Below are positions 8,511-17,384 of a stretch of 64,000 nucleotides of DNA, piece by piece. Origin of the DNA: Anaerolineales bacterium UBA6055 (lineage in GTDB: Bacteria > Chloroflexota > Anaerolineae > Aggregatilineales > Phototrophicaceae); the NCBI GenBank assembly GCA_002428985.1, contig DIYL01000015.1:372001-436000 (forward strand). The letters run 5' to 3'. Under the pieces are notes generated by a model. That model made no database searches and was not told where the DNA came from. It saw nothing but the letters and a program-made list of their open reading frames with translations. Numbering within the stretch: position 1 is the first letter of the stretch; the number at the start of each line of letters is the position of its first letter. The position numbers and the translations under genes are program-made.

Positions 8511-9929
8511 CTAACTACTGAACGCGTCGATTTGCTTTTGGAACTTTGTCTGATCGATTTCAGAATATTTGTCGAGTTGTTCCTTGAAAATACTCATATA
8601 CTCAACAATTTGTTCACGCGTATAGGCTTCAAAGCGCAATGTTACAGCAGGTTGCGTATTACTTGCGCGTACCAAACCCCATCCGTTTTCGAATAGGACG
8701 CGCGCCCCATCAACAGTGACAATTTCATAATCCGCATCAAGAACTGCTGCCATTTCCTCAATCATCTTAAATTTAAGATTATCAGGTGCTGACAAGATAA
8801 TTTCAGGAGTTGCTTCCAATTTTGGAATCTCATCAAAGATTTCAGCGATTGTTTTATCGGTCTTACTGATAATTTCTAGTGTTTTTAATGCGACAAGTGG
8901 CGCATCATCAAAACCATAGTATTCTTCACCGATGAACAGATGTCCACTGACTTCTCCACCCAGCAATGACCCGATTTCATTCATTTTTTGTTTCATCAAG
9001 CTATGACCTGACTTCCACATAACAGGCTCACCACCATATTTCTTGATTTCATCAGGTAGCGCTTGCGATGCTTTTACATCAAATACAATCGGTGTGCCAG
9101 GATGACGTTCAAGCAAATCACGAGCTAACATTGCTAGCAATCGATCTGCTGCAATATGATGTCCATGATTGTCAATAAAACCGCAACGGTCACTATCACC
9201 GTCAAATGCTAAACCTAAATCAGCGCCAACCTCAATGACTTTTGCTTCTAGATCTTTCGTCATTTCAGGGTCTTCTGGATTCGGTAAGTGATTTGGGAAT
9301 GTGCCATCAGGCTCACAGTAAAGACATTCAACCTCTAAGCCCAGGTTAGACAAAACAGCAGGGATATATGAACCAGACAACCCATTGCCTGCATCAAGCA
9401 CAACTTTCATTGGTTTTGCCATTGTCACTTTGGCTTCAATGGTTGCCATGTGCTTGTTGATCATATCCACATCTTCGATGACATCACCTTCACCGGTTTT
9501 AAATTCACCACTGTCAATGATTTTCAACAAATCTTGAATTTGTTCACCAGCCAATGCCAATTTACCATATGCCATTTTGATGCCGTTATACCGTGTATCA
9601 AGGTGACTGCCGGTAACCATAACACCTGCACCGTTACCCTCAAATGATGCCGATGCGTAATAGACGGTTGGGGTCAAAACTTCACCAATATCCGTGACTG
9701 CCATCCCTGTTGAAGTTAACCCTTCGATCACAGCAGCTTTTAGCGGGCCAGATGTCACACGGTTATCAGATCCCACAAAAACCCGTTCAATATTAAAGTG
9801 TTCTGGTAAGTATGTTCCTAATGCCTTACCCACAGCAAGCGCAACCTCTGGAACAAGTTGAGGGGTGTCACCTGTTGCTAAACCACGGATGTCATACTTA
9901 CGAAAAATCGAGCGGTCCAGTTCTGTCAT
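8511..9929 (-). CDS. phosphomannomutase/phosphoglucomutase (alpha-D-phosphohexomutase)
   Basis: This 472-residue cytoplasmic enzyme interconverts hexose 1- and 6-phosphates for nucleotide-sugar synthesis. Visible landmarks are the N-terminal FRKYDIRG, the phosphoserine loop around Ser108 (VTGSHLDTRYNG), the metal loop Asp243-Gly-Asp245-Ser-Asp247-Arg (DGDSDRCG), the sugar-binding GGEVSGH (to His330) and a C-terminal phosphate-binding region (RASNTQPAVTLRFEA). The serine loop reads TGSHLD in place of the common TASHNP, a recurring variant. The ATG has a strong GGAGGAAAT ribosome site. The enzyme could feed sugars to the glycosyltransferases in the neighbouring convergent operon. Confidence 0.92.
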   Translation of the reverse strand: MTELDRSIFRKYDIRGLATGDTPQLVPEVALAVGKALGTYLPEHFNIERVFVGSDNRVTSGPLKAAVIEGLTSTGMAVTDIGEVLTPTVYYASASFEGNGAGVMVTGSHLDTRYNGIKMAYGKLALAGEQIQDLLKIIDSGEFKTGEGDVIEDVDMINKHMATIEAKVTMAKPMKVVLDAGNGLSGSYIPAVLSNLGLEVECLYCEPDGTFPNHLPNPEDPEMTKDLEAKVIEVGADLGLAFDGDSDRCGFIDNHGHHIAADRLLAMLARDLLERHPGTPIVFDVKASQALPDEIKKYGGEPVMWKSGHSLMKQKMNEIGSLLGGEVSGHLFIGEEYYGFDDAPLVALKTLEIISKTDKTIAEIFDEIPKLEATPEIILSAPDNLKFKMIEEMAAVLDADYEIVTVDGARVLFENGWGLVRASNTQPAVTLRFEAYTREQIVEYMSIFKEQLDKYSEIDQTKFQKQIDAFSS

Positions 9930-9954
9930 ATTTCCTCCATCAAATAGGTATCAA

Positions 9955-10533
9955 TTATTGATTTGAATGCTTTGTAAAAATAGGTGCTGCATTATGATAA
10001 AGTTGACGACAGCCATCTCCGAGAGATGAACCCCGTCCACCTACATAAACACTTTCATTATCCGCCACTAATCGGGCTTGAATACGGGCATCCATAGATT
10101 CTATCGGGCGATACACAATTACAATTATCCAATCTTCTTTAAAGACCGCATGTGTCACCCGCACTAAACGTTGCATAATCTCGAGCGTCCAGTTATCAAA
10201 CCATTGGTTTTCACGATAATTTGCCGGACGTTTAATCGCATCTTCGGTTTTGCCAAAAATACTATGGGCAAGATCAACTGTTTTCCACAATTGTGACAAC
10301 GCTTCATGTGGAGCCACGCAACCTCTAACTTCTTCGTTTTCCTGTGCCCACGTGATGGACGCGCCCCATAAAATAGCGCTACCATCATCATTCGATGATG
10401 CAGAAAGCTTTAATGTGACATCGGGACTAAGATGTGCACTCATGTAACCAGCAGTTGATTCCCATGCCATCCAGCCATACTTTGGACGGTTAGGAAATGG
10501 ACGCATTGGTGCGGTTGTCGGTTTATTGTCCAT
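9955..10533 (-). CDS. conserved-looking hypothetical protein
   Basis: The ATG at 10533 is chosen because AGAAGGG lies about 8 nt upstream; an in-frame TTG at 10551 has no ribosome site. The product is 192 residues with no signal peptide or membrane span. It has a central beta-rich half (LKLSASSNDDGSAILWGASI, a form of DGSAxxWGxxI) and a helix (LSQLWKTVDLAHSIFGK), ending with a hydrophobic strand (DWIIVIVYRPIE). I do not recognise a family. It lies 25 nt upstream of the phosphohexomutase on the same strand and downstream of the Clp terminator, so it may start that transcript. Confidence 0.65.
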   Translation of the reverse strand: MDNKPTTAPMRPFPNRPKYGWMAWESTAGYMSAHLSPDVTLKLSASSNDDGSAILWGASITWAQENEEVRGCVAPHEALSQLWKTVDLAHSIFGKTEDAIKRPANYRENQWFDNWTLEIMQRLVRVTHAVFKEDWIIVIVYRPIESMDARIQARLVADNESVYVGGRGSSLGDGCRQLYHNAAPIFTKHSNQ

Positions 10534-10607
10534 AGTGGTGTCCCTTCTCAAGCAATCCCTTATAGTTTACCAAGTCTTAGCGTAAAGCCAACATTGTCTT
10601 TCCCCAC

Positions 10608-10638
10608 AAAAAAAGACAGACTCCTGTGAGCACTGCCT
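10608..10638 (-). terminator. intrinsic terminator after the Clp ATPase gene
   Basis: On the minus strand AGGCAG pairs with CTGTCT (one G-U), with an inner CTC/GAG stem, and is followed by seven T residues. It lies about 33 nt past the Clp stop codon and separates it from the hypothetical gene at 10533. Confidence 0.6.
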
Positions 10639-10670
10639 TCATTGTATCGCTATTCATTGTATTATGCAGA

Positions 10671-12932
10671 CTAAGTGTCAATGACAACTTCTTCACCGTC
10701 AACCACAGCCGAGAACTTCAACCCGTGATCTTTTTTACGGCTGGCACTAATTTTAACTTCAGTACCTTCAGGCGGGTTTGAACGTAACAAGAAGTCCGCT
10801 AATGGTTCACGCAAGTTTCGTTGCAGAATACGTCTTAATGGACGCGCACCAAATTCGGGTTGATCATTCTGGTTGAGTAACCACTTTTTCGCACCACCAG
10901 TAAAGGAAAGAGTCAGACCACGCTCAGCGGCTAACTTATTCTCTTTATTGATGAGCAAATCTAGAATCAATTCGAGATCGTCGTCGCTTAATGCATTGAA
11001 AAGGATAACTTCATCAAGGCGATTCACAAATTCAGGACGCAAGAACTCAAGAACTTCGTCCATAATTTCTTCACGAATTTCGTCCGTAATGTGACGCACC
11101 ATCAGATGTTCTGAACCAATGTTACTGGTCAAAATCACGACCGCTTCACTAAAGCGTGCCGTATTACCCTGTCCATCCGTCAAACGTCCTTCTTCCATAA
11201 CTTGTAGAAGAACATCCATAATCCGTGGGTGAGCTTTTTCAATCTCATCAAAAAGGACAATCGTATAGGGTTCATGGCGGATTTTCTCGGTTAACTGTCC
11301 ACCAGACTCACTACCAACGTAGCCAACCGCTGACCCAATTAGACGATTGATACTACTTTCATCTTTGTACTCACTCATATCTAGTGGCATCAAATTATTT
11401 TCGCTACCAAACATAAAGTCTGCTAGCACTTTCGCCAACTCAGTCTTACCGACACCTGTCGGGCCTAAGAATAGGAATGTACCAATCGGGCGTTTAGGGT
11501 CTTTCAAACCAACACGAGCCGTCTTAATTGCACGACTCACCAGTTGTACAGCTTCTTCTTGACCGATAAGGCGCTCACTAAGTGCTTCAACCATGTTTGC
11601 ATAACGCAAACGTTCATCTGCACCAAGTTTAGTTGCAGGAATCCCTGTCATTTGTGATGCAACAATCGTCACATCCTCGACATCTAGCGTTTCGTCATTG
11701 GTTTCGGGTCGGAATGCTAAATGCGCCTGCTTACCCATATTCACCATCGCTGCCGTACGATGCAAAAGTTGTTCTGCACTCTGTGGCAATGGCGTCACTG
11801 TCAGATAACGTTGTGCCATATTCGCAGCAATTTTGAGGGCATCATGTTCAATTTTAATATCATAATCTAATTCAAGATGCGGTGAGATTGTCTCAAGAAT
11901 TTTTACAGTCTCATCCATTGAAGGCTCTTCGACACGAATCACCTGACTGTTTTCCATAATCGAGCTAACACCTTGAATACGCGCTTGGAATTCTTGGTCA
12001 GTCGTTGTACAGATAATCACAGGATCATCATTGAGGAACGCTTTCTGCACCAATGATGTCGCTTTGTTAAAGTCAGCTTTAATAGGTCCACCGAAGAAGC
12101 GATGAATCAATGGGAGAAACAGAATCCCAGAACGTGCCGCACTCATACCGGCACGGAAGGCTTCTTGATCATTATCGAGTAACGCTGTTTCGCTAATCTG
12201 CACTAAACTAGATAAACCTGCAGGTCCTTTATCCTCTGCCATCAATAATGCAAGACTATATGCGAGTGTTCGTTTCCCAACGCCATCAGGTCCAATCAAA
12301 ATGATATGGCGGCTGACTGATTGTGTCAGCACATTAATCATATTCCGAAGTAAATCTTCACGGAAGTGTACGGCACGCAACGCACCGCGTCGAGCACGTT
12401 TCACATAATCGACCGTTGTGCTATTTTCTTCACCACGAATCGGTTGCGACATGACTTGACTCGCGTCGCTATAAATATCTTGAATTGACTTCGGTGTAAT
12501 ACCAAATTGTCTCAAGATACCACCGGTACTCACCGATGTCTCAGCCAATACAGCCAACGCATGATCTGTATCAATTTTAGTTTCATTCATGGAGTTCGCG
12601 ACAGTTAAGCCATCATCCAATAATACAATAGACTGACGACTCAGAGGAACTTTCTTATTCCCAATTGCAACAAAATCAAGGCTACCATCAGGGTCGCGTC
12701 GTGATTGAATTGACAACCTGACCTGCCGTTCAAGGCGTTCCATATCGATACCACGGTTATTCTCAAAAACTTTGAACATCCGTGCAGCGGCTGTATTCTC
12801 ACGATTGAGTAATGACAACAACACCATCTCTGGCATGATTGATGATTTACGATACTCGCGCAACATTGGCACAGCATCGTTTAGTACAGCATCTAAATCT
12901 TTAGTGATTAAATCGGGATTAAGAGTAGACAT
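10671..12932 (-). CDS. Clp/Hsp100-type AAA+ ATPase with degenerate first nucleotide-binding domain
   Basis: Starting from the ATG at 12932 (an in-frame TTG lies at 12953), the protein has 753 residues. It has a Clp N domain (~10-155), a first AAA module (~185-400) and a second (~445-715). D2 is canonical: Walker A GPTGVGKT (490-497), Walker B VLFDEIEKAH, sensor-1 LTSN and sensor-2 GARPLRR (695-701). D1 is not: Walker A reads GPDGVGKRT and the Walker B position reads ILFLPLIH where ILFIDEIH is expected. D1 is therefore probably catalytically dead. There is no long ClpB-type middle coiled coil, and no obvious ClpP-docking IGF/LGF loop, so its partner protease is uncertain. A chaperone or ClpC-like unfoldase role is inferred. 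A terminator follows. Confidence 0.88.
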   Translation of the reverse strand: MSTLNPDLITKDLDAVLNDAVPMLREYRKSSIMPEMVLLSLLNRENTAAARMFKVFENNRGIDMERLERQVRLSIQSRRDPDGSLDFVAIGNKKVPLSRQSIVLLDDGLTVANSMNETKIDTDHALAVLAETSVSTGGILRQFGITPKSIQDIYSDASQVMSQPIRGEENSTTVDYVKRARRGALRAVHFREDLLRNMINVLTQSVSRHIILIGPDGVGKRTLAYSLALLMAEDKGPAGLSSLVQISETALLDNDQEAFRAGMSAARSGILFLPLIHRFFGGPIKADFNKATSLVQKAFLNDDPVIICTTTDQEFQARIQGVSSIMENSQVIRVEEPSMDETVKILETISPHLELDYDIKIEHDALKIAANMAQRYLTVTPLPQSAEQLLHRTAAMVNMGKQAHLAFRPETNDETLDVEDVTIVASQMTGIPATKLGADERLRYANMVEALSERLIGQEEAVQLVSRAIKTARVGLKDPKRPIGTFLFLGPTGVGKTELAKVLADFMFGSENNLMPLDMSEYKDESSINRLIGSAVGYVGSESGGQLTEKIRHEPYTIVLFDEIEKAHPRIMDVLLQVMEEGRLTDGQGNTARFSEAVVILTSNIGSEHLMVRHITDEIREEIMDEVLEFLRPEFVNRLDEVILFNALSDDDLELILDLLINKENKLAAERGLTLSFTGGAKKWLLNQNDQPEFGARPLRRILQRNLREPLADFLLRSNPPEGTEVKISASRKKDHGLKFSAVVDGEEVVIDT

Positions 12933-13004
12933 TGATTCTTTGCGTCCTGTCAATTTCCATGTTCTACAAATTTATCTTGGGGCGCGTCCGTAAACACGAT
13001 CTTT

Positions 13005-13010
13005 ATTATA
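13005..13010 (-). promoter_or_regulatory. candidate -10 element for the Clp ATPase gene
   Basis: A perfect TATAAT on the minus strand lies about 75 nt upstream of the Clp ATG in the gap after the NagZ-like gene. No good -35 is seen at 17 nt (AGGCGT), so this is tentative. Confidence 0.35.
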
Positions 13011-13031
13011 ACGTAAGTTTTACAGCAACGC

Positions 13032-14660
13032 CTAATTGTTGATATATGTAATTGGTAATGTTCCCATCGCAGATTGTCGTCCAACCACAATATCACACAT
13101 CACTGCCGTTGCACGTAGCATTGGGCTATATCCTAGTATATACCCTGCAACATCTGGAAACATGAGCATATCAGATGTATTCCATAACGCAGCAACAACT
13201 GTTTTTTCAGGTGGCAATGCATTAACTAATGCGCGCTGTTGCGGATTATCAATCGTGTTTTGTGTGAATACAATCACCGTATCCGCATTAACACTCGCCG
13301 ATAAAGCCCAAGCACTTTCATCATCGGTAGGGGTCGCTGATACACCTACATACACAACATCACCATCGAAACCTGAACATTCTTCAATGATACGTGGTCG
13401 TGTCGCCAAGTAAATCACAGCAACTTGTCCCTGAGCTGGTAACAAATCATCTCCACCAACAACAGTCACACCTTGCTCAAACAACTGCGTCACCAGTGTA
13501 TCATGTAACTCTAAATTGAGTCGTTCTGATACGGTAAATGGATCTAGTGGTTGCCACTCAAAGATCCCATAGTCTCGCTTAAGTTGTAAAATTCGTGAGA
13601 CCGACCGATCAATCTGTGCCTCATCAAGTCGCCCATCGTTGACAGCTTCGACAACATCATTAATCGCTGTCTCAATGGTTGCTGTACCAACATGTGCACC
13701 GATGGCGATTAAATCATTGCCTGCCAATATCGCTTGGATCGCCGAACCACCTGCTGTATACATTGTATCAATTGCATCCATATCAAGCGCATCTGTCATA
13801 ATGACCCCATCATATGACATCTCATCACGCAATAATTGATTAATGACACGGGGTGACAGTGATGCCGGTATTGGCTCTGTATCTAATTCTGTAAACCAGA
13901 TATGAGAGACCATTGTCACACCAACGTTAGCATCCACCGCTGATTGAAACGGCAAAAGCTCTACTGCCCTTAGTCGGTCGAGTGAATGATTAATCACAGG
14001 CAACTCAATATGAGAATCTGATTCGGTATCACCATGACCCGGAAAATGCTTGGCAGTTGCCACCACCCCATTGTCCTGCAATCCATGTATGAAATGCGTA
14101 AGAATGGGGTTAACCAGCTCTACCTCACTGCCAAAAGAACGCGTCCCAATAATCGGATTATCGACATTTGTATTCAAGTCAGCAATGGGGGCTAGATTCA
14201 TATTTACGCCAACAGCCCGCATTTCTGTCGCCATTGCCTCTCCTACTTGATACGCAAGATCAGTATTCTGGGTTGCAGTCCATAACATCGGTAATGGGAA
14301 GCGAGTGAATCCCTCTTGCAAATGTTGAATCCGTCCACCCTCCTGATCAACTGCAATCAAGAGTGGAATCCCTCCGCCATCAATGATCGTCTGCTGATAA
14401 TCATTTGTCAGCCGCGTGACTTGTTCCGGTGATTCAATATTTTTGCCAAACATTACCACGGCACCCGGTTGTATATCACGCAAGAATTGACGTTCAATCT
14501 GCGTCAATTCTTCTCCAAAGAAGCTAACCATAAACATCTGGGCAACTTTTTGCTCTAATGTCATATCAGCGACTTGTGCTGCAATTGAAACATCATCCGC
14601 AACCGAAATCGAAATTGCTATAAAAAATGTACACACCGTCAATATGCAACGATAGATCAT
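13032..14660 (-). CDS. secreted family 3 glycoside hydrolase, NagZ-like beta-N-acetylhexosaminidase
   Basis: The 542-residue protein has a signal peptide (ending near ISISVAD) and a GH3 N-terminal barrel. The NagZ signature is present: KHFPGHGDT (Lys204-His205) followed by Asp215-Ser-His217, the mobile-loop dyad, and the nucleophile region GVIMTDALDM with Asp290. These enzymes release N-acetylglucosamine from muropeptides or glycoproteins. The C-terminal ~170 residues form a second, divergent alpha/beta domain, like the two-domain secreted NagZ of Gram-positive bacteria. The ATG lies 1 nt after the stop of the upstream hypothetical gene, so three genes (esterase-CapA, hypothetical, NagZ) look like one transcript. 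Confidence 0.88.
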   Translation of the reverse strand: MIYRCILTVCTFFIAISISVADDVSIAAQVADMTLEQKVAQMFMVSFFGEELTQIERQFLRDIQPGAVVMFGKNIESPEQVTRLTNDYQQTIIDGGGIPLLIAVDQEGGRIQHLQEGFTRFPLPMLWTATQNTDLAYQVGEAMATEMRAVGVNMNLAPIADLNTNVDNPIIGTRSFGSEVELVNPILTHFIHGLQDNGVVATAKHFPGHGDTESDSHIELPVINHSLDRLRAVELLPFQSAVDANVGVTMVSHIWFTELDTEPIPASLSPRVINQLLRDEMSYDGVIMTDALDMDAIDTMYTAGGSAIQAILAGNDLIAIGAHVGTATIETAINDVVEAVNDGRLDEAQIDRSVSRILQLKRDYGIFEWQPLDPFTVSERLNLELHDTLVTQLFEQGVTVVGGDDLLPAQGQVAVIYLATRPRIIEECSGFDGDVVYVGVSATPTDDESAWALSASVNADTVIVFTQNTIDNPQQRALVNALPPEKTVVAALWNTSDMLMFPDVAGYILGYSPMLRATAVMCDIVVGRQSAMGTLPITYINN

Positions 14661-14661
14661 C

Positions 14662-15165
14662 TTAGTAAACCTTATCGGCTAGATACGATTGCCAAGTTGT
14701 ATTGAATTGCTGACACCAACTATCTGGTGCAGTTCCATCTTCCATTTCTAATTGGATATGATCACCAAGGTCATTAATCCAGCGCAACAACTCCAAAAAT
14801 CCGATTAGAGCGATAGGAGTCCACATCCCCGTAATATAGTGAATCGACAACATCTTGTTTGTTGGCACGAAGAAACCGATCTGTGGAATTGTCAATCCTT
14901 CCACTGCTGTTTCAACCCACACCATGCCATCTACTTCATCTGATAGTAAGCTCGTTATCATTTCATCAATTGACTGTGGATATATGGGTTCCCCAGTTTC
15001 GACATCGTCTAAAGCGGGGCCAACATCACGAAGATGTTCACATATATGCGTCAAAATATAATGTTGTGTATGTCGGTCTAAACCGCGAATTTGAACTGCT
15101 GGATAAAGGTTATCCACCTGTTGCGCAAAAATTGGGTGTAAGTTCGCCCAAACATCCGTAACCAA
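14662..15165 (-). CDS. hypothetical protein, 167 aa
   Basis: The frame starts with TTG 3 nt after the esterase-CapA stop and ends 1 nt before the NagZ ATG, so it is embedded in a tight operon. The product has no signal peptide. A mid-region hydrophobic helix (ITGMWTPIALIGFLELLRWI) could be amphipathic or membrane-associated. Acidic segments such as LLSDEVDGMVWVETAVEG surround it. No family is recognised. Its role is probably linked to the flanking secreted enzymes only by position. Confidence 0.6.
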   Translation of the reverse strand: MVTDVWANLHPIFAQQVDNLYPAVQIRGLDRHTQHYILTHICEHLRDVGPALDDVETGEPIYPQSIDEMITSLLSDEVDGMVWVETAVEGLTIPQIGFFVPTNKMLSIHYITGMWTPIALIGFLELLRWINDLGDHIQLEMEDGTAPDSWCQQFNTTWQSYLADKVY

Positions 15166-15168
15166 AAT

Positions 15169-17298
15169 CTAAAATCCATTCTGCTCGGAAAAAAGGAAAA
15201 ATAAGAAGTTAAACTGTTCCTCTGTCTCTAACAAACGAGGACGTGCCAAATCATCTATGATACCGGGGAACAATTCAACCGTCAGCAAACGCCCATCATA
15301 TACGTAAATCGTATCCATAAAGAAGCGCATGTTACCCCAAAACGTTTGATCAAAAAACAAATTACCCAATCCATAGTGTATAAATGCCGTTTCACCACGC
15401 CGAGTCGGATAATACTCAAATATCATTGGTTTATGCTCGGCTGTCCCGATAACCAAGTCTGCTCCCCAATCGGCAATTGTCTGATAGTCGATGCGTTGTT
15501 GAGCAGTTGGTACATAATCCTCAAATTCTTGATATTGCACGGTTACTAACACGACATCAACTTCAGCCGACAAAATCGGCAACGCATCACGTAGCCAATT
15601 TGCATCACAATCAGCAGCCCCCGGTCGAACACCACCTAATAAGCTTTCATCTTCATTGACCATAGCATAGTAAGGTCCAATATGATTGCATGCAATCCAG
15701 CCAACTGTCGATCCATTATGTTCTAAAATAAGTGGCTCACGTGCTTCAGCAACAGTACGCCCACCACCAACAAACTGAACACCTAAAGACTCAAAGTAAT
15801 CAAGTGTATTGTTTAAAGCGTCATAGCCAAAGTCATTGATATGATTTCCTGTTAAATCAACTATATCAACATCGAGTACATCATGTAAGCGAGCGTGTTC
15901 TTGCTTCATACACATGCTATTTGTACCACCGAGTACATTACCGACAAATTGTGGACAGGTCGGCGAAATCGACGCTTCATTGGTTACATGAAAAAAGTCC
16001 GACCGCATTACGTAGTCTTGAATCCCACTTGCAGCCTCATCCACGCCCATTGTATCAAGTGCTGTCAACGTCCGACGTGCCAAAGCAGTTGTACCCGATA
16101 ATGTAATGCGTGTCAGTTTGTCAGGTGTATAATTCGGTGTTGCACTTTCCCATGCCAAAGGGTATGTATCAAGCTGATCGACAACAGGTATATCATCAAC
16201 CCACAAAGGGCGATACCGGATCGTCAATGAATCAAATGGCATCAAGGTAAAACGATTCTTATCTTGCCATAATTGGAATTCAAGTCCTTCGTCACCAAGT
16301 ATTTTTGTGTCAGGATGAAATACAAACCCTTGTGCCGTCAATGCAGCAAAAGCCGTCTCAGACAGTACTAAACGATCGCTCAACTCACCATTTAATAATC
16401 CGTTGAGCGTTTCACTGCTGAGCGAAGTTTGGAATGTTGGGAACCCACCAGCAGGGATCCACAATTCAATACCCTCAACACGATCAGAAACAGTCTCATC
16501 GACATCATTTTGCATAAATGCTGACGCATAAAATGCCAGATAATCATCTATAAAGCGTAACCACGAGAGCTCATTATGTTGACCCCCTTGGTATAATTTA
16601 TACTCATGAGGAATAAGTGCAGATTCCAAATTCACATGCATGCGGTCAATACCATCTGCCGCATAATCATCAGTTCCACGATCCAACCATAATTTAAGAT
16701 GTGTATCTTCCGGCAATGTCAGTGCGAGATCAAGAGGATTATATTCGGGTGGCGCATGGTATGGGTCAAAGAATGGGCTATGTCCACCGATTGCCACAAA
16801 TTGATCAGGAAAACGCAAACCAATATGATATGCCCAGAATCCGCCTCGTGAGATTCCGCCTATCGCCTGTCTTCCATCGGTGCGATAGCGCTCATTCATC
16901 TGCTCCAAGAAGTCGAGCAAGATATTATCGTAGGTAACCTCATTAAAGCGGTTTTCGTTTGCAATATTCTCACCAAACAAGCTAACCATGATCATTGGAG
17001 GCGCAGTACCTGCTTGGATTGCGACATCCAATGCATCATTAAAGCCTAAACGATCCCATTGTCCATCCTCAGAATTAGAACCATGCAACAGCGTTAAAAG
17101 TGGATATGTCTCAGTCGTTTCGTTATAGCATGGGGGAAGATAAATAGTGTAATAACGGTCACGGAACGACACATTGCTATAATACGACGACCGTTCTACA
17201 GTACCAGTAGACTCACATGATGTTGATTGAGCTTGAAAACTAATAGGACTAACAAACAACAACACGAATAAACTAACAATCCAAAATATTCGAATCAA
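15169..17298 (-). CDS. secreted two-domain protein: esterase (PF00756-like) fused to CapA-type metallophosphatase-like domain
   Basis: This 709-residue protein starts with TTG behind GGAG and has a signal peptide (cleavage near FQAQS). Residues ~35-255 form an alpha/beta-hydrolase of the putative-esterase family, with nucleophile Ser150 in GGISRGGF and a late candidate His in YQGGQHNELSW. Residues ~265-690 match the CapA/PGA-cap family (poly-gamma-glutamate capsule biosynthesis): LTGNHINDFGYDALNNTLDY, FVGGGRTVAEARE, VIGTAEHKP and HYGLGNLFFDQ. The metal-binding Asn-His pair of the calcineurin-like fold is visible, but the usual N-terminal DxNLE motif is not obvious. The enzymatic reaction is unknown. 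It heads an operon with a hypothetical protein and NagZ, suggesting envelope polymer modification. Confidence 0.8.
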   Translation of the reverse strand: MIRIFWIVSLFVLLFVSPISFQAQSTSCESTGTVERSSYYSNVSFRDRYYTIYLPPCYNETTETYPLLTLLHGSNSEDGQWDRLGFNDALDVAIQAGTAPPMIMVSLFGENIANENRFNEVTYDNILLDFLEQMNERYRTDGRQAIGGISRGGFWAYHIGLRFPDQFVAIGGHSPFFDPYHAPPEYNPLDLALTLPEDTHLKLWLDRGTDDYAADGIDRMHVNLESALIPHEYKLYQGGQHNELSWLRFIDDYLAFYASAFMQNDVDETVSDRVEGIELWIPAGGFPTFQTSLSSETLNGLLNGELSDRLVLSETAFAALTAQGFVFHPDTKILGDEGLEFQLWQDKNRFTLMPFDSLTIRYRPLWVDDIPVVDQLDTYPLAWESATPNYTPDKLTRITLSGTTALARRTLTALDTMGVDEAASGIQDYVMRSDFFHVTNEASISPTCPQFVGNVLGGTNSMCMKQEHARLHDVLDVDIVDLTGNHINDFGYDALNNTLDYFESLGVQFVGGGRTVAEAREPLILEHNGSTVGWIACNHIGPYYAMVNEDESLLGGVRPGAADCDANWLRDALPILSAEVDVVLVTVQYQEFEDYVPTAQQRIDYQTIADWGADLVIGTAEHKPMIFEYYPTRRGETAFIHYGLGNLFFDQTFWGNMRFFMDTIYVYDGRLLTVELFPGIIDDLARPRLLETEEQFNFLFFLFSEQNGF

Positions 17299-17318
17299 AC
17301 CCCAAACTCCATAAATTC

Positions 17319-17346
17319 AAAAAGGGTCAGCATAAGTGACCCTTAT
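17319..17346 (-). terminator. intrinsic terminator after the response regulator gene
   Basis: Read on the minus strand, AGGGTCA and TGACCCT form a perfect 7-bp stem around a 7-nt loop, followed by a T run. It ends the response regulator transcript about 40 nt past its stop and insulates the esterase-CapA operon. Confidence 0.75.
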
Positions 17347-17384
17347 CATATCAAATGATGAAGCAAAAAGAGAGATTTTAAAGC

